Assembly (NCBI RefSeq): GCF_017854565.1 | Contig: NZ_JAFMHJ010000001.1 | Coordinates: 124,001 to 188,000 of the forward strand | Length of the DNA stretch: 64,000 bases | Source of the DNA: Yoonia sp. | GTDB lineage: Bacteria > Pseudomonadota > Alphaproteobacteria > Rhodobacterales > Rhodobacteraceae | Reading direction: 5' to 3' | Shown here: positions 9,078-18,169 of the stretch, piece after piece | Numbering within the stretch: the first letter of the stretch is position 1 | Layout of the letters: each line of letters starts with the position of its first letter | The notes under the pieces: generated by a model | The model's input: only the letters and a program-made list of their open reading frames with translations | Database searches by the model: none | What the model was told of the DNA's origin: nothing | Program-made: the position numbers and the translations under genes

Positions 9078-9503
9078 CGCGTCTTCGTCTGCATCCTTGG
9101 CGGCGACCCATTCGGCACCATTGACCGTCACTTCTTTTTTCCAGAACGGCGCGCGGGATTTCAGGTAATCCATCAGAAAATCTGCCGCCTCGAACGCCGC
9201 GACCCGGTGCGCAGCTGCGGTCGCAACCATCATGATCGGCGCACCCACCGCCAACGGGCCATGGCGGTGGATGACCAATGCATCCGCCAGCGACCAGCGT
9301 TCACACGCCTGCGCCACGATCCCGGCAATCGCCGCCTCGGTCATGCCGGGATAGTGTTCGATTTGCATTTCGCGCAGGCCGCCGTCCACGTCGCGGACAA
9401 CACCGGTGAAACTGACAATCGCACCAACATCACTGCGACCTTGCGCAAAACCATTCAGTTCCGCGCCGGCATCGAACGGCTCTGGCTGGACGCGTACGGT
9501 CAT
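9063..9503 (-). CDS. moaE: Molybdopterin synthase catalytic subunit
   Basis: A 146-residue large subunit of molybdopterin synthase, which transfers sulfur from MoaD thiocarboxylate to precursor Z during molybdenum cofactor synthesis. FTGVVRD, LEIEHYPGMTE-like MQIEHYPGM, HRHGPLAVG and the lysine-rich RAPFWKKE are family signatures. Its ATG follows directly on the moaD stop (TGA ATG), so the two subunits are co-translated. It is the last gene of pgsA-moaD-moaE. Confidence 0.94.
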   Translation of the reverse strand: MTVRVQPEPFDAGAELNGFAQGRSDVGAIVSFTGVVRDVDGGLREMQIEHYPGMTEAAIAGIVAQACERWSLADALVIHRHGPLAVGAPIMMVATAAAHRVAAFEAADFLMDYLKSRAPFWKKEVTVNGAEWVAAKDADEDALNRW

Positions 9504-9749
9504 TCAACCACCAGTCATCGGTGGAAAAAACGCCACTTCGCGCACACCTGCCAACGGCGCGTCAAACGCCGCCAGTTCTTGGTCCAGTGCAACGCGCAAT
9601 GCGCTGACATCAGCAAACGCGGCAGCATAACGATCTTCGCGCGCAACAAGCTCGGCCACCAAATCAGCCACGGTTGCCGCATCGCTGTCCACCGTTTCAT
9701 GCGGGATACCAATCCGTTCCCGGACCCACGCAAAATACATCACATTCAT
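9504..9749 (-). CDS. moaD: Molybdopterin synthase sulfur carrier subunit
   Basis: An 81-residue ubiquitin-fold sulfur carrier. It starts MNVMYFAWVRERIG and ends in the required Gly-Gly (FFPPMTGG), which is converted to a thiocarboxylate. The start at 9749 overlaps the pgsA stop in TGATG, so a longer upstream frame is not needed. It is followed without a gap by moaE. Confidence 0.94.
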   Translation of the reverse strand: MNVMYFAWVRERIGIPHETVDSDAATVADLVAELVAREDRYAAAFADVSALRVALDQELAAFDAPLAGVREVAFFPPMTGG

Positions 9750-10414
9750 CAGCCAACATCCTTCAGATAGGGGCGCGCCTTGCTGAAATAATCCCAACCG
9801 GTCACCAGCGTCAAAATGGCCGCGACCCACAATACCGTGATCCCGGCCCACCAACTGCCCACCATACCATAGTACTTCCACAAGAGCCCCATTTCGTCGG
9901 GGATGGTCCGGCCCAATACCCCTTCGACAATCTCGGCGTTCATACCAATGGCCTGCATCCCAAAATAGTGTTCAAAAGCGCCAGTCGCAAAAAGCAGCGC
10001 AATGGCGACCATCTGCGCCGTCGTCTTCCATTTTGCCATCACGGTGACCTTCAGCGTACCAGCCGTATCACCCAAAAATTCCCGCAGGCCAGACACAAAG
10101 ACTTCGCGGAACATGATCAGTGTCGCAGGCAACAGAATAAGCGGGTTCATACCCGAAAACCCGGTGATGACAAGCAGTGCAATCACAACCATCGCCTTGT
10201 CCGCAATCGGGTCGAGCATCGCACCAAGGCGGCTTTCCTGTTTCCACGCGCGCGCCAGATACCCATCCAGAAAATCCGTCAGCGCGGCCGTCACGAACAA
10301 GACCAGCGCGAACCAATCCGCCAAAGGCCGATTAAAGTATAAAAACATGATCACAAGACCCGGCGCAGCGGCCAAGCGAAGGATTGTCAAGATATTCGGC
10401 ACATTCATTCTCAT
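9749..10414 (-). CDS. pgsA: CDP-diacylglycerol-glycerol-3-phosphate 3-phosphatidyltransferase
   Basis: A 221-residue inner-membrane enzyme of phosphatidylglycerol synthesis. It carries the CDP-alcohol phosphotransferase signature: DFLDGYLAR (about 47-55), followed eight residues on by GAMLDPIADK with the remaining two aspartates. Several hydrophobic helices fit an integral membrane protein. AGG lies 8 nt upstream of the ATG at 10414; a second ATG at 10408 is in frame. It heads pgsA-moaD-moaE, and its stop overlaps the moaD start by one base. Confidence 0.93.
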   Translation of the reverse strand: MRMNVPNILTILRLAAAPGLVIMFLYFNRPLADWFALVLFVTAALTDFLDGYLARAWKQESRLGAMLDPIADKAMVVIALLVITGFSGMNPLILLPATLIMFREVFVSGLREFLGDTAGTLKVTVMAKWKTTAQMVAIALLFATGAFEHYFGMQAIGMNAEIVEGVLGRTIPDEMGLLWKYYGMVGSWWAGITVLWVAAILTLVTGWDYFSKARPYLKDVG

Positions 10415-10470
10415 GTTCTTTACCTAACCCGCTTCTGCGGCGCTGACTATAACGGACATGCTACCCGCTT

Positions 10471-10500
10471 CTTCCGAGCACAAATATCCCCGCCGGAGGC
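10471..10500. repeat. Intergenic element, copy A
   Basis: The 20-mer at 10471-10490 differs at only three positions from that at 33061-33080; both contain TCTTCCGAG and AAATATCC. Both are followed by a purine-rich GGAGG stretch (10495-10500 here). This copy lies between uvrC and pgsA, at the 3' end of uvrC. It may belong to a genome-wide intergenic repeat family. Confidence 0.5.
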
Positions 10501-10516
10501 AAATTTCTTTTCCAAC

Positions 10517-12385
10517 TCAACCGTTTTCATGAAAATAGTCATAAATGGTCTGGGCCATGTTCCCCGATATGCCGTCAACCGCCTTGAGATCGGCAAGATC
10601 GGCACGCGCCACAGCCTTGGCCGACCCAAAATGCACCAGTAGCGCGCGTTTTCGGGTGCCACCCACGCCCGGCACGTCGTCCAACGGGGTCGCGCCAATT
10701 GCCTTTGATCGCTTCGCCCGGTGCGTCCCAATGGCAAAGCGATGCACCTCGTCCCGCATACGCTGCACAAAATACAACACAGGATCATTGTGCCGCAGCG
10801 CCATCACGGGTTTGCCGGTGCGGTGAAACTCTTCTTTTCCCGCGTCGCGGTCTTCGCCCTTGGCAATACCAACCATCGGGATATCGCCGACACCCAGTGC
10901 CTCCATGATCTCGCGCACCGCACTCACCTGCCCGGCCCCGCCATCAATCAGCAAAAGGTCAGGCCACGTGCCAAGCGTTCGTTCAGGGTCTTCTTTCAAA
11001 AGACGTTGGAACCGGCGGGTCAGCACCTCTTTCATCATGCCAAAGTCATCGCCGGGGGTCAGGTCATCGCCACGGATGTTGAATTTGCGGTACTGGTTCT
11101 TGTCAAAACCGTCAGGTCCGGCCACGATCATCGCGCCGACGGCATGGGAGCCTTGAATGTGCGAATTGTCGTAAACCTCGATCCTCTGGGGTACCTTGGG
11201 CAGATCGAACGCCTCTGTCAGCCCTTTCAGTAGGCGGCCCTGCGTCGCGGTTTCGGACATCTTGCGCGCCAGACTTTCACGGGCGTTGCGCAGCGCGCCT
11301 TGCACCAGTTCCGCCTTTTCACCCCGCTGCGGCACTATAATATCAACCTTGCGGCCCAGCTTTTCGGCCAGCGCATCGGCCATCAGATCGTCATTATCAA
11401 GACCATGCGAAAGGATCAGCATGCGGGGTGGCTCGCGGGTCGCGTAGAACTGCCCGACAAAGGCTTCCATCACCTCGCTGATATCCTCATCGCCGCTGAT
11501 ACGGGGATAATAATCGTGATTGCCCCAGTTCTGGTGGGCCCGGATAAAAAAGACCTGCACGCAGGCCTGCCCGCCATCCATATGCAGCGCGATCACATCG
11601 GCCTCGGGCGTGTTCTGCGGATTGATGCCTTGGACACCCTGCACCTGCGTCAGCGCCTTGATCCGATCACGCAGCGCAGCGGCCCGTTCGAATTCCATGC
11701 CATCCGAGGCGGCCTGCATCTGCGCTGCCAGCGTCTCTTGTATCGCTTTGGTACGGCCCTGCAGGAAACGCTCTGCATCGCGAACGGTTATGGCGTAATC
11801 TTCCTCTGAGATCAGGCCGACGCAGGGGCCGGAACAGCGTTTGATCTGGTATTGCAGACACGGGCGTGTGCGTGTCTCAAAATCGTTATCGGTACAGTTG
11901 CGCAGCATAAACACGCGCTGCAATTGGTTCAGCGTACGATTGACCGCACCGGCCCCCGCGAAGGGGCCATAGTAGTCGCCTTTTTCCTTTTTGGCGCCAC
12001 GATGCTTTTTGATCTGCGCAAAAGCGTGCCCTTTGGCGACCAGTATATTCGGGAACGATTTATCGTCACGCAGCAGCACATTATAGCGCGGCTTCAACTG
12101 CTTGATCAGGTTCTGCTCCAGCAGCAGCGCCTCGGTCTCGGTGCGTGTGGTCAGGAACATCATTGATGCGGTTTCGCGGATCATGCGCGCAATCCGCGGC
12201 GCATGATTGCCGGGCCGGGAATAGTTGCTGACGCGCGCCTTCAGGTTGCGCGCCTTGCCCACGTACAGTACCCGACTGTCCGCATCTAGCATCCGGTAAA
12301 CCCCCGGTGACGCATCAAGTGTGCGCAAATACCCCTGTATCCGGTCATAACCTGTCGTGGGTGCGGTGGTTGGCTGCTCTGTCAT
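10517..12385 (-). CDS. uvrC: Excinuclease ABC subunit C
   Basis: A 622-residue nucleotide-excision-repair endonuclease that cuts both sides of a lesion in the UvrB-DNA complex. The order is a GIY-YIG nuclease at the N terminus ([21 protein letters not shown]), a UVR motif ([14 protein letters not shown]), a central RNase-H-like nuclease ([17 protein letters not shown]) and two helix-hairpin-helix motifs at the C terminus ([24 protein letters not shown]). The ATG at 12385 is preferred; an in-frame GTG at 12391 is possible. Length is normal for the family. Confidence 0.95.
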   Translation of the reverse strand: MTEQPTTAPTTGYDRIQGYLRTLDASPGVYRMLDADSRVLYVGKARNLKARVSNYSRPGNHAPRIARMIRETASMMFLTTRTETEALLLEQNLIKQLKPRYNVLLRDDKSFPNILVAKGHAFAQIKKHRGAKKEKGDYYGPFAGAGAVNRTLNQLQRVFMLRNCTDNDFETRTRPCLQYQIKRCSGPCVGLISEEDYAITVRDAERFLQGRTKAIQETLAAQMQAASDGMEFERAAALRDRIKALTQVQGVQGINPQNTPEADVIALHMDGGQACVQVFFIRAHQNWGNHDYYPRISGDEDISEVMEAFVGQFYATREPPRMLILSHGLDNDDLMADALAEKLGRKVDIIVPQRGEKAELVQGALRNARESLARKMSETATQGRLLKGLTEAFDLPKVPQRIEVYDNSHIQGSHAVGAMIVAGPDGFDKNQYRKFNIRGDDLTPGDDFGMMKEVLTRRFQRLLKEDPERTLGTWPDLLLIDGGAGQVSAVREIMEALGVGDIPMVGIAKGEDRDAGKEEFHRTGKPVMALRHNDPVLYFVQRMRDEVHRFAIGTHRAKRSKAIGATPLDDVPGVGGTRKRALLVHFGSAKAVARADLADLKAVDGISGNMAQTIYDYFHENG

Positions 12386-12460
12386 ACGCACGCTTCTGTG
12401 ATTCTAAGTTGGCTGCAATGGTAACGCAGCGGGGACAAGAGAAAAGGCATCCACTTTTTC

Positions 12461-12469
12461 TGTGGATAA
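12461..12469 (-). promoter_or_regulatory. Perfect DnaA box in AT-rich gap upstream of uvrC
   Basis: TGTGGATAA is the reverse complement of the consensus DnaA box TTATCCACA. It lies in the 285-bp gap 12386-12670, upstream of uvrC and downstream of the SDR gene. The gap is clearly AT-richer than its surroundings, especially 12530-12620. Only one perfect box was found, so an origin is not claimed; DnaA-linked control of uvrC is conceivable. Confidence 0.45.
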
Positions 12470-12670
12470 GTCGGTGGGTTAATCTTGCAGATCGCGAAAT
12501 TTCCCTTGCATTTGGCAGGGTTCAGCACTTTGCACAAAAAAAAGGCACATTTTCAAGCCGTTGAATTTGCTGTATATTTTTATTTACAGGCAGTTAACTC
12601 ATTGAAAAACCGGCTAATTGTAAAGGTTTCGTGAACAACACCCCGACACGTGCACAACTTTGCCCCTGCG

Positions 12671-13447
12671 TCATTCCACCCCGAGCACATCGGGCGTTTC
12701 CCATGCCAGATGCTGCCCCCCGTCAACAGCGATCATTTGCCCTGTGACGGCTGGCGCATCCAGAAAATACCCCAGTGCGGCGGTGATATCGGCAATGTTC
12801 GCACCGCGCTTCAGGACAGTCGCAGACCGCTGTCGGGCAAAGTGGTCTGCGCTCTGCCGATGCCCCTGCAATGTTGGCCCCGGACCTATCCCATTGACAC
12901 GCACACGGGGTGCCAGTGCCTGTGCGGTGGTACGGGTCATGGCCCATAGACCCATCTTGGCGATCGTATAGCTCATGAATTCAGGGGTCAGTTTATGTAC
13001 CCGCTGATCCAGCATATTGATGACCAGCCCGCGCGCTACCGGTTCGCCGATGTCGTCAGTCAGCGGGTCAGGGACCTGTGCGGCAAACCCTTGGGTCAGC
13101 GCGAAGGGCGCGCGCAGGTTGGACTCCATATGCCGATCCCAACTGGCCCGCGTCGCCGTCGCCACCGTGTCATGCTCGAAGATGGACGCATTGTTGATCA
13201 GGCAGGTCAGCGGCCCACCCAGCGCATCGGCAGCGCGCCCGATCAAGGTTTGTGTGGCGTCTTCGTGCAGCAGATCCGCCTGAAGTGGCACTGCCTTGCG
13301 GCCCATTTTCTGCAACGCTTCTACCGTCTCGGCGGCACCGGCGGCGGAATCCGCGTAATGCACGGCAACATCATAGCCGCGCTGCCCCAGATAAAGCGCC
13401 ATCGCCCGGCCCAGCCGGGCACCTGCGCCGGTCACAAGTGCCTTCAT
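12671..13447 (-). CDS. Pteridine-reductase-like short-chain dehydrogenase
   Basis: A 258-residue SDR with an N-terminal VTGAGARLGRAMA cofactor loop and NNAS. The usual catalytic serine is replaced by Asp147 (VINMLDQ), followed by Tyr160 and Lys164. This Asp-13-Tyr-4-Lys spacing is the one described for pteridine reductase PTR1, and FolM-type dihydromonapterin reductases are related. The basic GxxxRxG loop suggests NADPH use. The function is probably reduction of a pterin or folate (inference). The ATG overlaps the stop of the upstream small membrane gene (ATGA), and that gene in turn overlaps the S49 peptidase gene, so all three form one operon. Confidence 0.72.
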   Translation of the reverse strand: MKALVTGAGARLGRAMALYLGQRGYDVAVHYADSAAGAAETVEALQKMGRKAVPLQADLLHEDATQTLIGRAADALGGPLTCLINNASIFEHDTVATATRASWDRHMESNLRAPFALTQGFAAQVPDPLTDDIGEPVARGLVINMLDQRVHKLTPEFMSYTIAKMGLWAMTRTTAQALAPRVRVNGIGPGPTLQGHRQSADHFARQRSATVLKRGANIADITAALGYFLDAPAVTGQMIAVDGGQHLAWETPDVLGVE

Positions 13448-13611
13448 GGTCGGCCCTTTTCACACTGGCATGGCCCCTTGCCAATTCGGTAACGCTGGCA
13501 TTTCGGGCATTTCGCGTCGGCCAGCCGCTGCTGTCCAGGGAACCGCCATTTCCCGAAAATGCCAAGCACGCCGATGAAGGCGAGGAACAGAAAGACCGAC
13601 TTGATAATCAC
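13444..13611 (-). CDS. Small single-pass membrane protein with Cys4 knuckle
   Basis: A short gene of 55 codons starting with GTG at 13611. It begins MIIKSVFLFLAFIG, giving one hydrophobic helix (residues 3-20). After KWRFPGQQRLADAK come CPKC and PCQC, four cysteines arranged like a small zinc ribbon, and it ends EKGRP. Its GTGA start overlaps the stop of the S49 peptidase gene and its stop overlaps the ATG of the SDR gene (ATGA). Two 4-bp overlaps and the intact frame strongly support a real gene. The family is not recognised. It could anchor or modulate the neighbouring peptidase (inference). Confidence 0.75.
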   Translation of the reverse strand: MIIKSVFLFLAFIGVLGIFGKWRFPGQQRLADAKCPKCQRYRIGKGPCQCEKGRP

Positions 13612-14402
13612 AGGCCATACCTTGCGAAGGCCGCACGTTCATCAATACCGGCAACTGTATTACCCACAATCTGCGCACCGAAACGGGCCAGCAGCGGGCG
13701 TTTCTGGTCGTAGCGACGGAACCGCACATTGTCGCCAAAGCGTTGTTTCATGGTCGGGACAAGATGACCGATCCCATCGACAAGGCCCGCATCAATGCCT
13801 CTTTGTCCTATAAACACCTCTCCCGTGAACAAGTCAGGGTTGTCGGCCAGTTTCAGACCGCGCCGCGATTGTACGTAGGCGATGAAAGTGGCGTGCAAAT
13901 CCTCTAGCCAGCCTTTGAGCTTGGTCACGTCGGCCGGATCTTGCTTTTTAAACGGGTCGAGCATTGATTTGGATTTGCCCGACGTATGCACACGGCGTTC
14001 GATACCATAGTTGGCAATCGCCTCATGCGCGCCAAAACCAGAGCTGATCACACCGATGGAGCCTGTGATGGAACACGCATCGACAAAAATCTCGTCTGCG
14101 GCGCAGGCCAGCCAGTAACCGCCCGATGCCGCGACATCTTCGACGAAGGCGAAAACGGGGATTTTCTTTTCGTCGGCTAGCCGCCTGATCCGAGAGGCTA
14201 TCAGTGACGATTGCACAGGCGATCCACCGGGGCAGTTTATTTCAAGTGCGACAGCGGCAGGTTTGCCGCGGCTAAATGCCTTTTCAATCACCGGCGCAAG
14301 GCCGGGGTTATCAAGGCCACGACCACTGTTGGCAATCGCGCCTTGCAGGCGGATCACGGCGACGACGGGGTCAGAGGTGACGAAGGGAATAAAGCGTTTC
14401 AT
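13608..14402 (-). CDS. S49-family signal-peptide peptidase-like protease
   Basis: A 264-residue SppA/SohB-type serine protease with a Ser-Lys dyad. The nucleophile serine is in VAASGGYWLA (about residue 95). The lysine is probably in the HTSGKSKSM stretch (about 145-150). NCPGGSPVQSS and SITGSIGVISSG are also family-typical. No N-terminal transmembrane helix is evident, unlike SppA, so it may rely on a partner for membrane attachment; the adjacent small membrane protein is a candidate (inference). It is the first gene of a three-gene overlapping operon. Confidence 0.82.
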   Translation of the reverse strand: MKRFIPFVTSDPVVAVIRLQGAIANSGRGLDNPGLAPVIEKAFSRGKPAAVALEINCPGGSPVQSSLIASRIRRLADEKKIPVFAFVEDVAASGGYWLACAADEIFVDACSITGSIGVISSGFGAHEAIANYGIERRVHTSGKSKSMLDPFKKQDPADVTKLKGWLEDLHATFIAYVQSRRGLKLADNPDLFTGEVFIGQRGIDAGLVDGIGHLVPTMKQRFGDNVRFRRYDQKRPLLARFGAQIVGNTVAGIDERAAFARYGL

Positions 14403-14443
14403 TTTCTACCATTTAGGCCGTGCTGCGCTGGGCACAAGGTGCG

Positions 14444-15205
14444 TTATTGCCGGATGCGCCAGCCGGTGCGGAATATCCACCAGATTGCCGTCAGACAAAT
14501 ACCAGTGAACAAGGCAATAGCGCACAAGGAGAGGCCGATTGATACGTCGGCGGTACCAAAGAACGCCCAGCGGAACCCGCTGATCAAATAGACGACCGGA
14601 TTGAACAATGTGATCGTTTGCCAGACTGGCGGCAGCATCGAGATTGAGTAGAAGGATCCACCCAAGAAGACCAGCGGCGTGATGATCAGCAGCGGGATAA
14701 GCTGCAGCTGTTCGAAATTCCCGGCCCAGATACCGATGATGAACCCCAGCAGTGAAAAGCTGATGCAGGTCAGCGTCAAAAAGGCGAACATTGCAAACGG
14801 ATGCGCGATTTGGATGTCCACAAAAAAGTAGGCGGTGGTCAGGATGACCAGTCCGATGAACATCGCCTTCGTCGCGGCGGCACCCACGTAACCCATTGTG
14901 ATTTCAAGAAAGTTTACCGGAGCCGAGAGGAGTTCGTAGATCGTCCCGATGAACTTGGGAAAGTAGATGCCAAAGCTTGCGTTGGTGGTGGCCTGCGTCA
15001 TCACCGACAGCATGATCAGGCCCGGCACGATAAAGGCGCCATAGCTGACGCCTTCGACCTGTTCGATCCGGCTGCCGATGGCCGCGCCAAAGACGACAAA
15101 ATACAGCGATGTGGACAAGACCGGAGAGATCAAGCTTTGCATGATTGTTCGGAAAAAGCGTGCCATTTCAAAGATATAAATGGACTTTACGGCGGTATAG
15201 TTCAT
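14444..15205 (-). CDS. ABC-2 type permease, YadH-like
   Basis: A 253-residue inner-membrane permease with about six hydrophobic helices. [39 protein letters not shown] and VYLISGFRW match the YadH permease family. Together with the upstream ATPase it forms a YadGH-type exporter of unknown substrate. Its ATG overlaps the ATPase stop (ATGA), so the subunits are co-translated. Confidence 0.86.
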   Translation of the reverse strand: MNYTAVKSIYIFEMARFFRTIMQSLISPVLSTSLYFVVFGAAIGSRIEQVEGVSYGAFIVPGLIMLSVMTQATTNASFGIYFPKFIGTIYELLSAPVNFLEITMGYVGAAATKAMFIGLVILTTAYFFVDIQIAHPFAMFAFLTLTCISFSLLGFIIGIWAGNFEQLQLIPLLIITPLVFLGGSFYSISMLPPVWQTITLFNPVVYLISGFRWAFFGTADVSIGLSLCAIALFTGICLTAIWWIFRTGWRIRQ

Positions 15206-16128
15206 GCCTGTTCCTTTACGAGACCGACAAAGATGTCTTCGAGGCTGCTTTGCTTGGTCTGGAGGTCTTTCATTTTCAACCCGCTGGCCGCGAGGTCATT
15301 GAGCAGGGTTGTGATGCCTGTCCGCTCGCCTTTGGTGTCGTAGCTGTAGGTCAGGTGTAAACCGTCGTTAGCGCGTGCTAAATCATATGATTTCAATCCC
15401 TTAGGGATTTCGTCAATGGCTTCGGCCAATTCGATCTGCAACTGCTTGCGGCCCATTTGGGCCATCAACTCGGCCTTGTCTTGCACCAACAAAATCTCGC
15501 CTTTGTTGATGACGCCGACGCGGTCGGCGATGGCTTCGGCCTCTTCGATGTAATGCGTCGTCAAAATTATCGTTACACCAGAAGCCTTTAGCCCGGCGAC
15601 GACTTCCCACATATCTTTGCGCAGCTCGACGTCGACACCGGCGGTGGGTTCGTCGAGAAACAGCACGCGGGGTTCGTGGGATAGCGCCTTGGCGATCAGC
15701 ACCCGCCGCTTCATTCCACCAGACAAGGTCATGATTTTACTATGTTTTTTGTCGATCAGGGACAGCTGGTCCAGCACTTTGTCGATATAGGCGTCATTGC
15801 GCGGCTTGCCGAACAGGCCACGCGAAAAGCGAACAGAGTTAAAGACGGTTTCGAACGGTTCAAGGTTGATTTCCTGCGGCACCAGCCCGATCAGATTGCG
15901 CGCTGCGCGAAACGCGGTCCGGGTGTCGTGGCCACCGACGGTGACGCTGCCAGAGGTCGGCACAGTGATGCCGCAAATGGTTGATATCAAAGTAGTTTTC
16001 CCGGCACCATTGGGACCTAGAAGCGCAAGTATTTCGCCTTCTTCGATCTCAAGGTTGACACCTTTGAGAGCCTCAAAACCCGAGGCGTAGGCTTTGCGCA
16101 GGTTTTGGACGGAAACGATTGTGGGCAT
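15202..16128 (-). CDS. ABC transporter ATP-binding protein, YadG-like
   Basis: A 308-residue ATPase of a YadGH-type exporter. Walker A is GPNGAGKTT, the signature is LSGGMKRRV, and Walker B is [12 protein letters not shown] followed by the switch histidine in [21 protein letters not shown] is shared with E. coli YadG, which has the same length. The start at 16128 (MPTIVSVQ) gives the normal N terminus; upstream in-frame codons would add an unrelated basic stretch. A run of seven C residues lies just before the start on the coding strand, with AGG 8 nt away. Confidence 0.9.
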   Translation of the reverse strand: MPTIVSVQNLRKAYASGFEALKGVNLEIEEGEILALLGPNGAGKTTLISTICGITVPTSGSVTVGGHDTRTAFRAARNLIGLVPQEINLEPFETVFNSVRFSRGLFGKPRNDAYIDKVLDQLSLIDKKHSKIMTLSGGMKRRVLIAKALSHEPRVLFLDEPTAGVDVELRKDMWEVVAGLKASGVTIILTTHYIEEAEAIADRVGVINKGEILLVQDKAELMAQMGRKQLQIELAEAIDEIPKGLKSYDLARANDGLHLTYSYDTKGERTGITTLLNDLAASGLKMKDLQTKQSSLEDIFVGLVKEQA

Positions 16129-16364
16129 GGGGGGGGACCTTTGGCTTGTTGGCGCGAACCTAGTCCGCGGGACCGCAAAGGGAAAGGGCACGTCGCAAGC
16201 GGGCGTACGCAAGCCGTACAGACAGCGTACGTACACGATATGCCCAAACCGGCGCGGGCGATGTGTCGCGGGAACACATCAGCGGTCAGGGCGCGGCACC
16301 CTAGGCGAACCCTGCGCAATGGCGTAGTATAACGTATGCGCGCGCCCCGCGCCCTGGAGTCGCG

Positions 16365-17201
16365 ATGACACAGTCCCTTTTGCAAAACGAACCCACCGTG
16401 CGGCTGGCCGTGTTTTTCGGCCTGCTGATCGCGATGGCCGTCTGGGAGGTGATCGCCCCACGCCGTCGCATGGAAATCCCACGGTTTATTCGCTGGTCGA
16501 ATAATCTGGCGCTGGTCGTGATCGACACGATGCTGGTGCGGCTGGCCTTTCCGACGCTGGCGGTCGGTCTTGCCGTGATCGCGCAGGACAAGGGCTGGGG
16601 CCTGTTTCAGATTGTCACCCTGCCCGGCTGGGTCAAGGTTGTGCTGGCGATACTGGTGCTTGATCTGGCGATTTACCTGCAACATGTGATGTTTCATGCG
16701 GTTCCGGGCCTGTGGCGCCTGCACCGGATGCACCATGCGGATCTGGAATTTGACGTCACAACGGGACTGCGGTTTCATCCCGTTGAAATACTTGCGTCGA
16801 TGGCGATCAAGCTGGGCGTTGTTGCCGCGCTTGGCCCGCCCGCGATTGCGGTGTTGCTGTTCGAGGTTTTGCTGAACGGCACATCGCTGTTCAATCATGC
16901 CAACATCCGGTTGCCGGGTCGGGTTGATGCGGTGCTGCGCCTGTTTCTGGTGACGCCGGATATGCACCGGGTCCATCATTCGATCTATCGCGACGAGACA
17001 AACAGCAACTTTGGATTCAGCGTGCCGTGGTGGGACAGGTTGCTGGGCACATATATTGCCCAGCCCCGCGACGGGCACGATGATATGGTGATCGGAATCG
17101 AACAGTTTCGCACGCCGCGCGATCTTTGGCTTGATAAGATGCTGATCCAGCCGGTCATAGGCCCCGCGTCGGGCGACCCTGTGAAACCCGCCCCGCGCTA
17201 G
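16365..17201 (+). CDS. Sterol desaturase / fatty acid hydroxylase family protein
   Basis: A 278-residue membrane di-iron enzyme. The histidine clusters are HVMFH, HRMHH and HRVHH, with a further histidine in LFNHANIR, as in the fatty-acid-hydroxylase superfamily. Several transmembrane helices precede them. GGAG lies 5 nt upstream of the ATG. Members hydroxylate or desaturate lipids, carotenoids or alkyl chains; the substrate here cannot be told. The 3' end overlaps gap by 4 bp (convergent). Confidence 0.85.
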   Translation: MTQSLLQNEPTVRLAVFFGLLIAMAVWEVIAPRRRMEIPRFIRWSNNLALVVIDTMLVRLAFPTLAVGLAVIAQDKGWGLFQIVTLPGWVKVVLAILVLDLAIYLQHVMFHAVPGLWRLHRMHHADLEFDVTTGLRFHPVEILASMAIKLGVVAALGPPAIAVLLFEVLLNGTSLFNHANIRLPGRVDAVLRLFLVTPDMHRVHHSIYRDETNSNFGFSVPWWDRLLGTYIAQPRDGHDDMVIGIEQFRTPRDLWLDKMLIQPVIGPASGDPVKPAPR

Positions 17202-18169
17202 GCCATCATGCGGGCCACATCCAGCATCCGGCACGAAAAGCCCCATTCGTTGTCGTACCAGCCGAACACCCGCACCAAGCCGCCCTGCGTGACGCGTGTT
17301 TCAGGCAGCGAGACGATCAGGCTTTCGGGCCGCGCGCGCAGGTCCGAGGACACCAGCAGTTTGTCGGTATGGCCGATGACGCCGGATTGTTGACGGATCA
17401 CGTGGTGCAAGGCGTCCAACGTCGGCGCGGCGTTTAGCATCACGGTCAGATCCACCGCCGAGACGGAGGCAACAGGGACACGCACCGCTGCCGCCTCGAT
17501 CCGGCCCGCGATGCCGGGCAGGACCAGATTCAGCAATTGTTGCGCCGATGTGGTCGTGGGCACCATCGACAGGGCCGCAGCCCGACTGCGCAGCATGTCG
17601 CCACGGGGTGCGTCAATCGTGGGCTGGCTGCCGGTATAGCAGTGGATCGTCGTCATCCAGCCGGTTTGCAGGCCCCATGTATCGTCCAGCAACCGGACCA
17701 GAGGGGCCAGCGCATTGGTGGTGCAGGACGCATTGGACACGATGGTCTGATCGGCAAGCAGGACTTCGTTGGCACCCAGCACCATGGTCAGATCGGCCGC
17801 GTCGGACGGGCCGGAAATAAGGATACGTCTGGCCCCCGCGCGCAGGCCACGTTCCGCGATGTCGCGGCTGTTGGCCTTGCCGGTGCATTCCAGCACCAGA
17901 TCAACGCCGGACAGGTCCAGCGTGCTTGCGTCTTCGCTGCGGTAAAAAGGGATTGCATGGCCGTCGATCACCAGCGCGCCGTTTTCGTGTTCGGCGCTGC
18001 CGGGAAATGGCCCGAAGACGCTGTCATATGCGAACAGATGCGCGCACAGGTCGGGGGCGGCGATGTCATTTATGCCCACGATGTCAATCTCTGGCCACGC
18101 GCCTTTTGTCCATGCCCGCAAGACGGTACGACCGATCCGGCCAAACCCGTTGATGAATACCCGTGTCAT
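17198..18169 (-). CDS. gap: Type I glyceraldehyde-3-phosphate dehydrogenase
   Basis: A 323-residue glycolytic/gluconeogenic dehydrogenase. The N-terminal NGFGRIGR binds NAD(P); the catalytic cysteine is in SNASCTTNALAPL and the histidine in TTIHCYTGSQ. WYDNEWGFSCRM closes the protein. The start at 18169 (MTRVFINGFG) has AGAGGG upstream; an upstream in-frame ATG would add an unrelated 43 residues. The loop after INDI has APD, unlike the common DLL/DP pattern, so the cofactor preference is uncertain. It is not clustered with pgk or tkt here. Confidence 0.93.
   Translation of the reverse strand: MTRVFINGFGRIGRTVLRAWTKGAWPEIDIVGINDIAAPDLCAHLFAYDSVFGPFPGSAEHENGALVIDGHAIPFYRSEDASTLDLSGVDLVLECTGKANSRDIAERGLRAGARRILISGPSDAADLTMVLGANEVLLADQTIVSNASCTTNALAPLVRLLDDTWGLQTGWMTTIHCYTGSQPTIDAPRGDMLRSRAAALSMVPTTTSAQQLLNLVLPGIAGRIEAAAVRVPVASVSAVDLTVMLNAAPTLDALHHVIRQQSGVIGHTDKLLVSSDLRARPESLIVSLPETRVTQGGLVRVFGWYDNEWGFSCRMLDVARMMA

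Noticed and set aside
12386-12670. Replication origin
   Set aside because: Only one perfect DnaA box was seen and the usual origin-proximal genes are absent.
16017-17246. Long open frame on the minus strand (409 codons)
   Set aside because: It covers the sterol-desaturase-family gene in antisense and would extend the YadG-like ATPase with an unrelated basic stretch.
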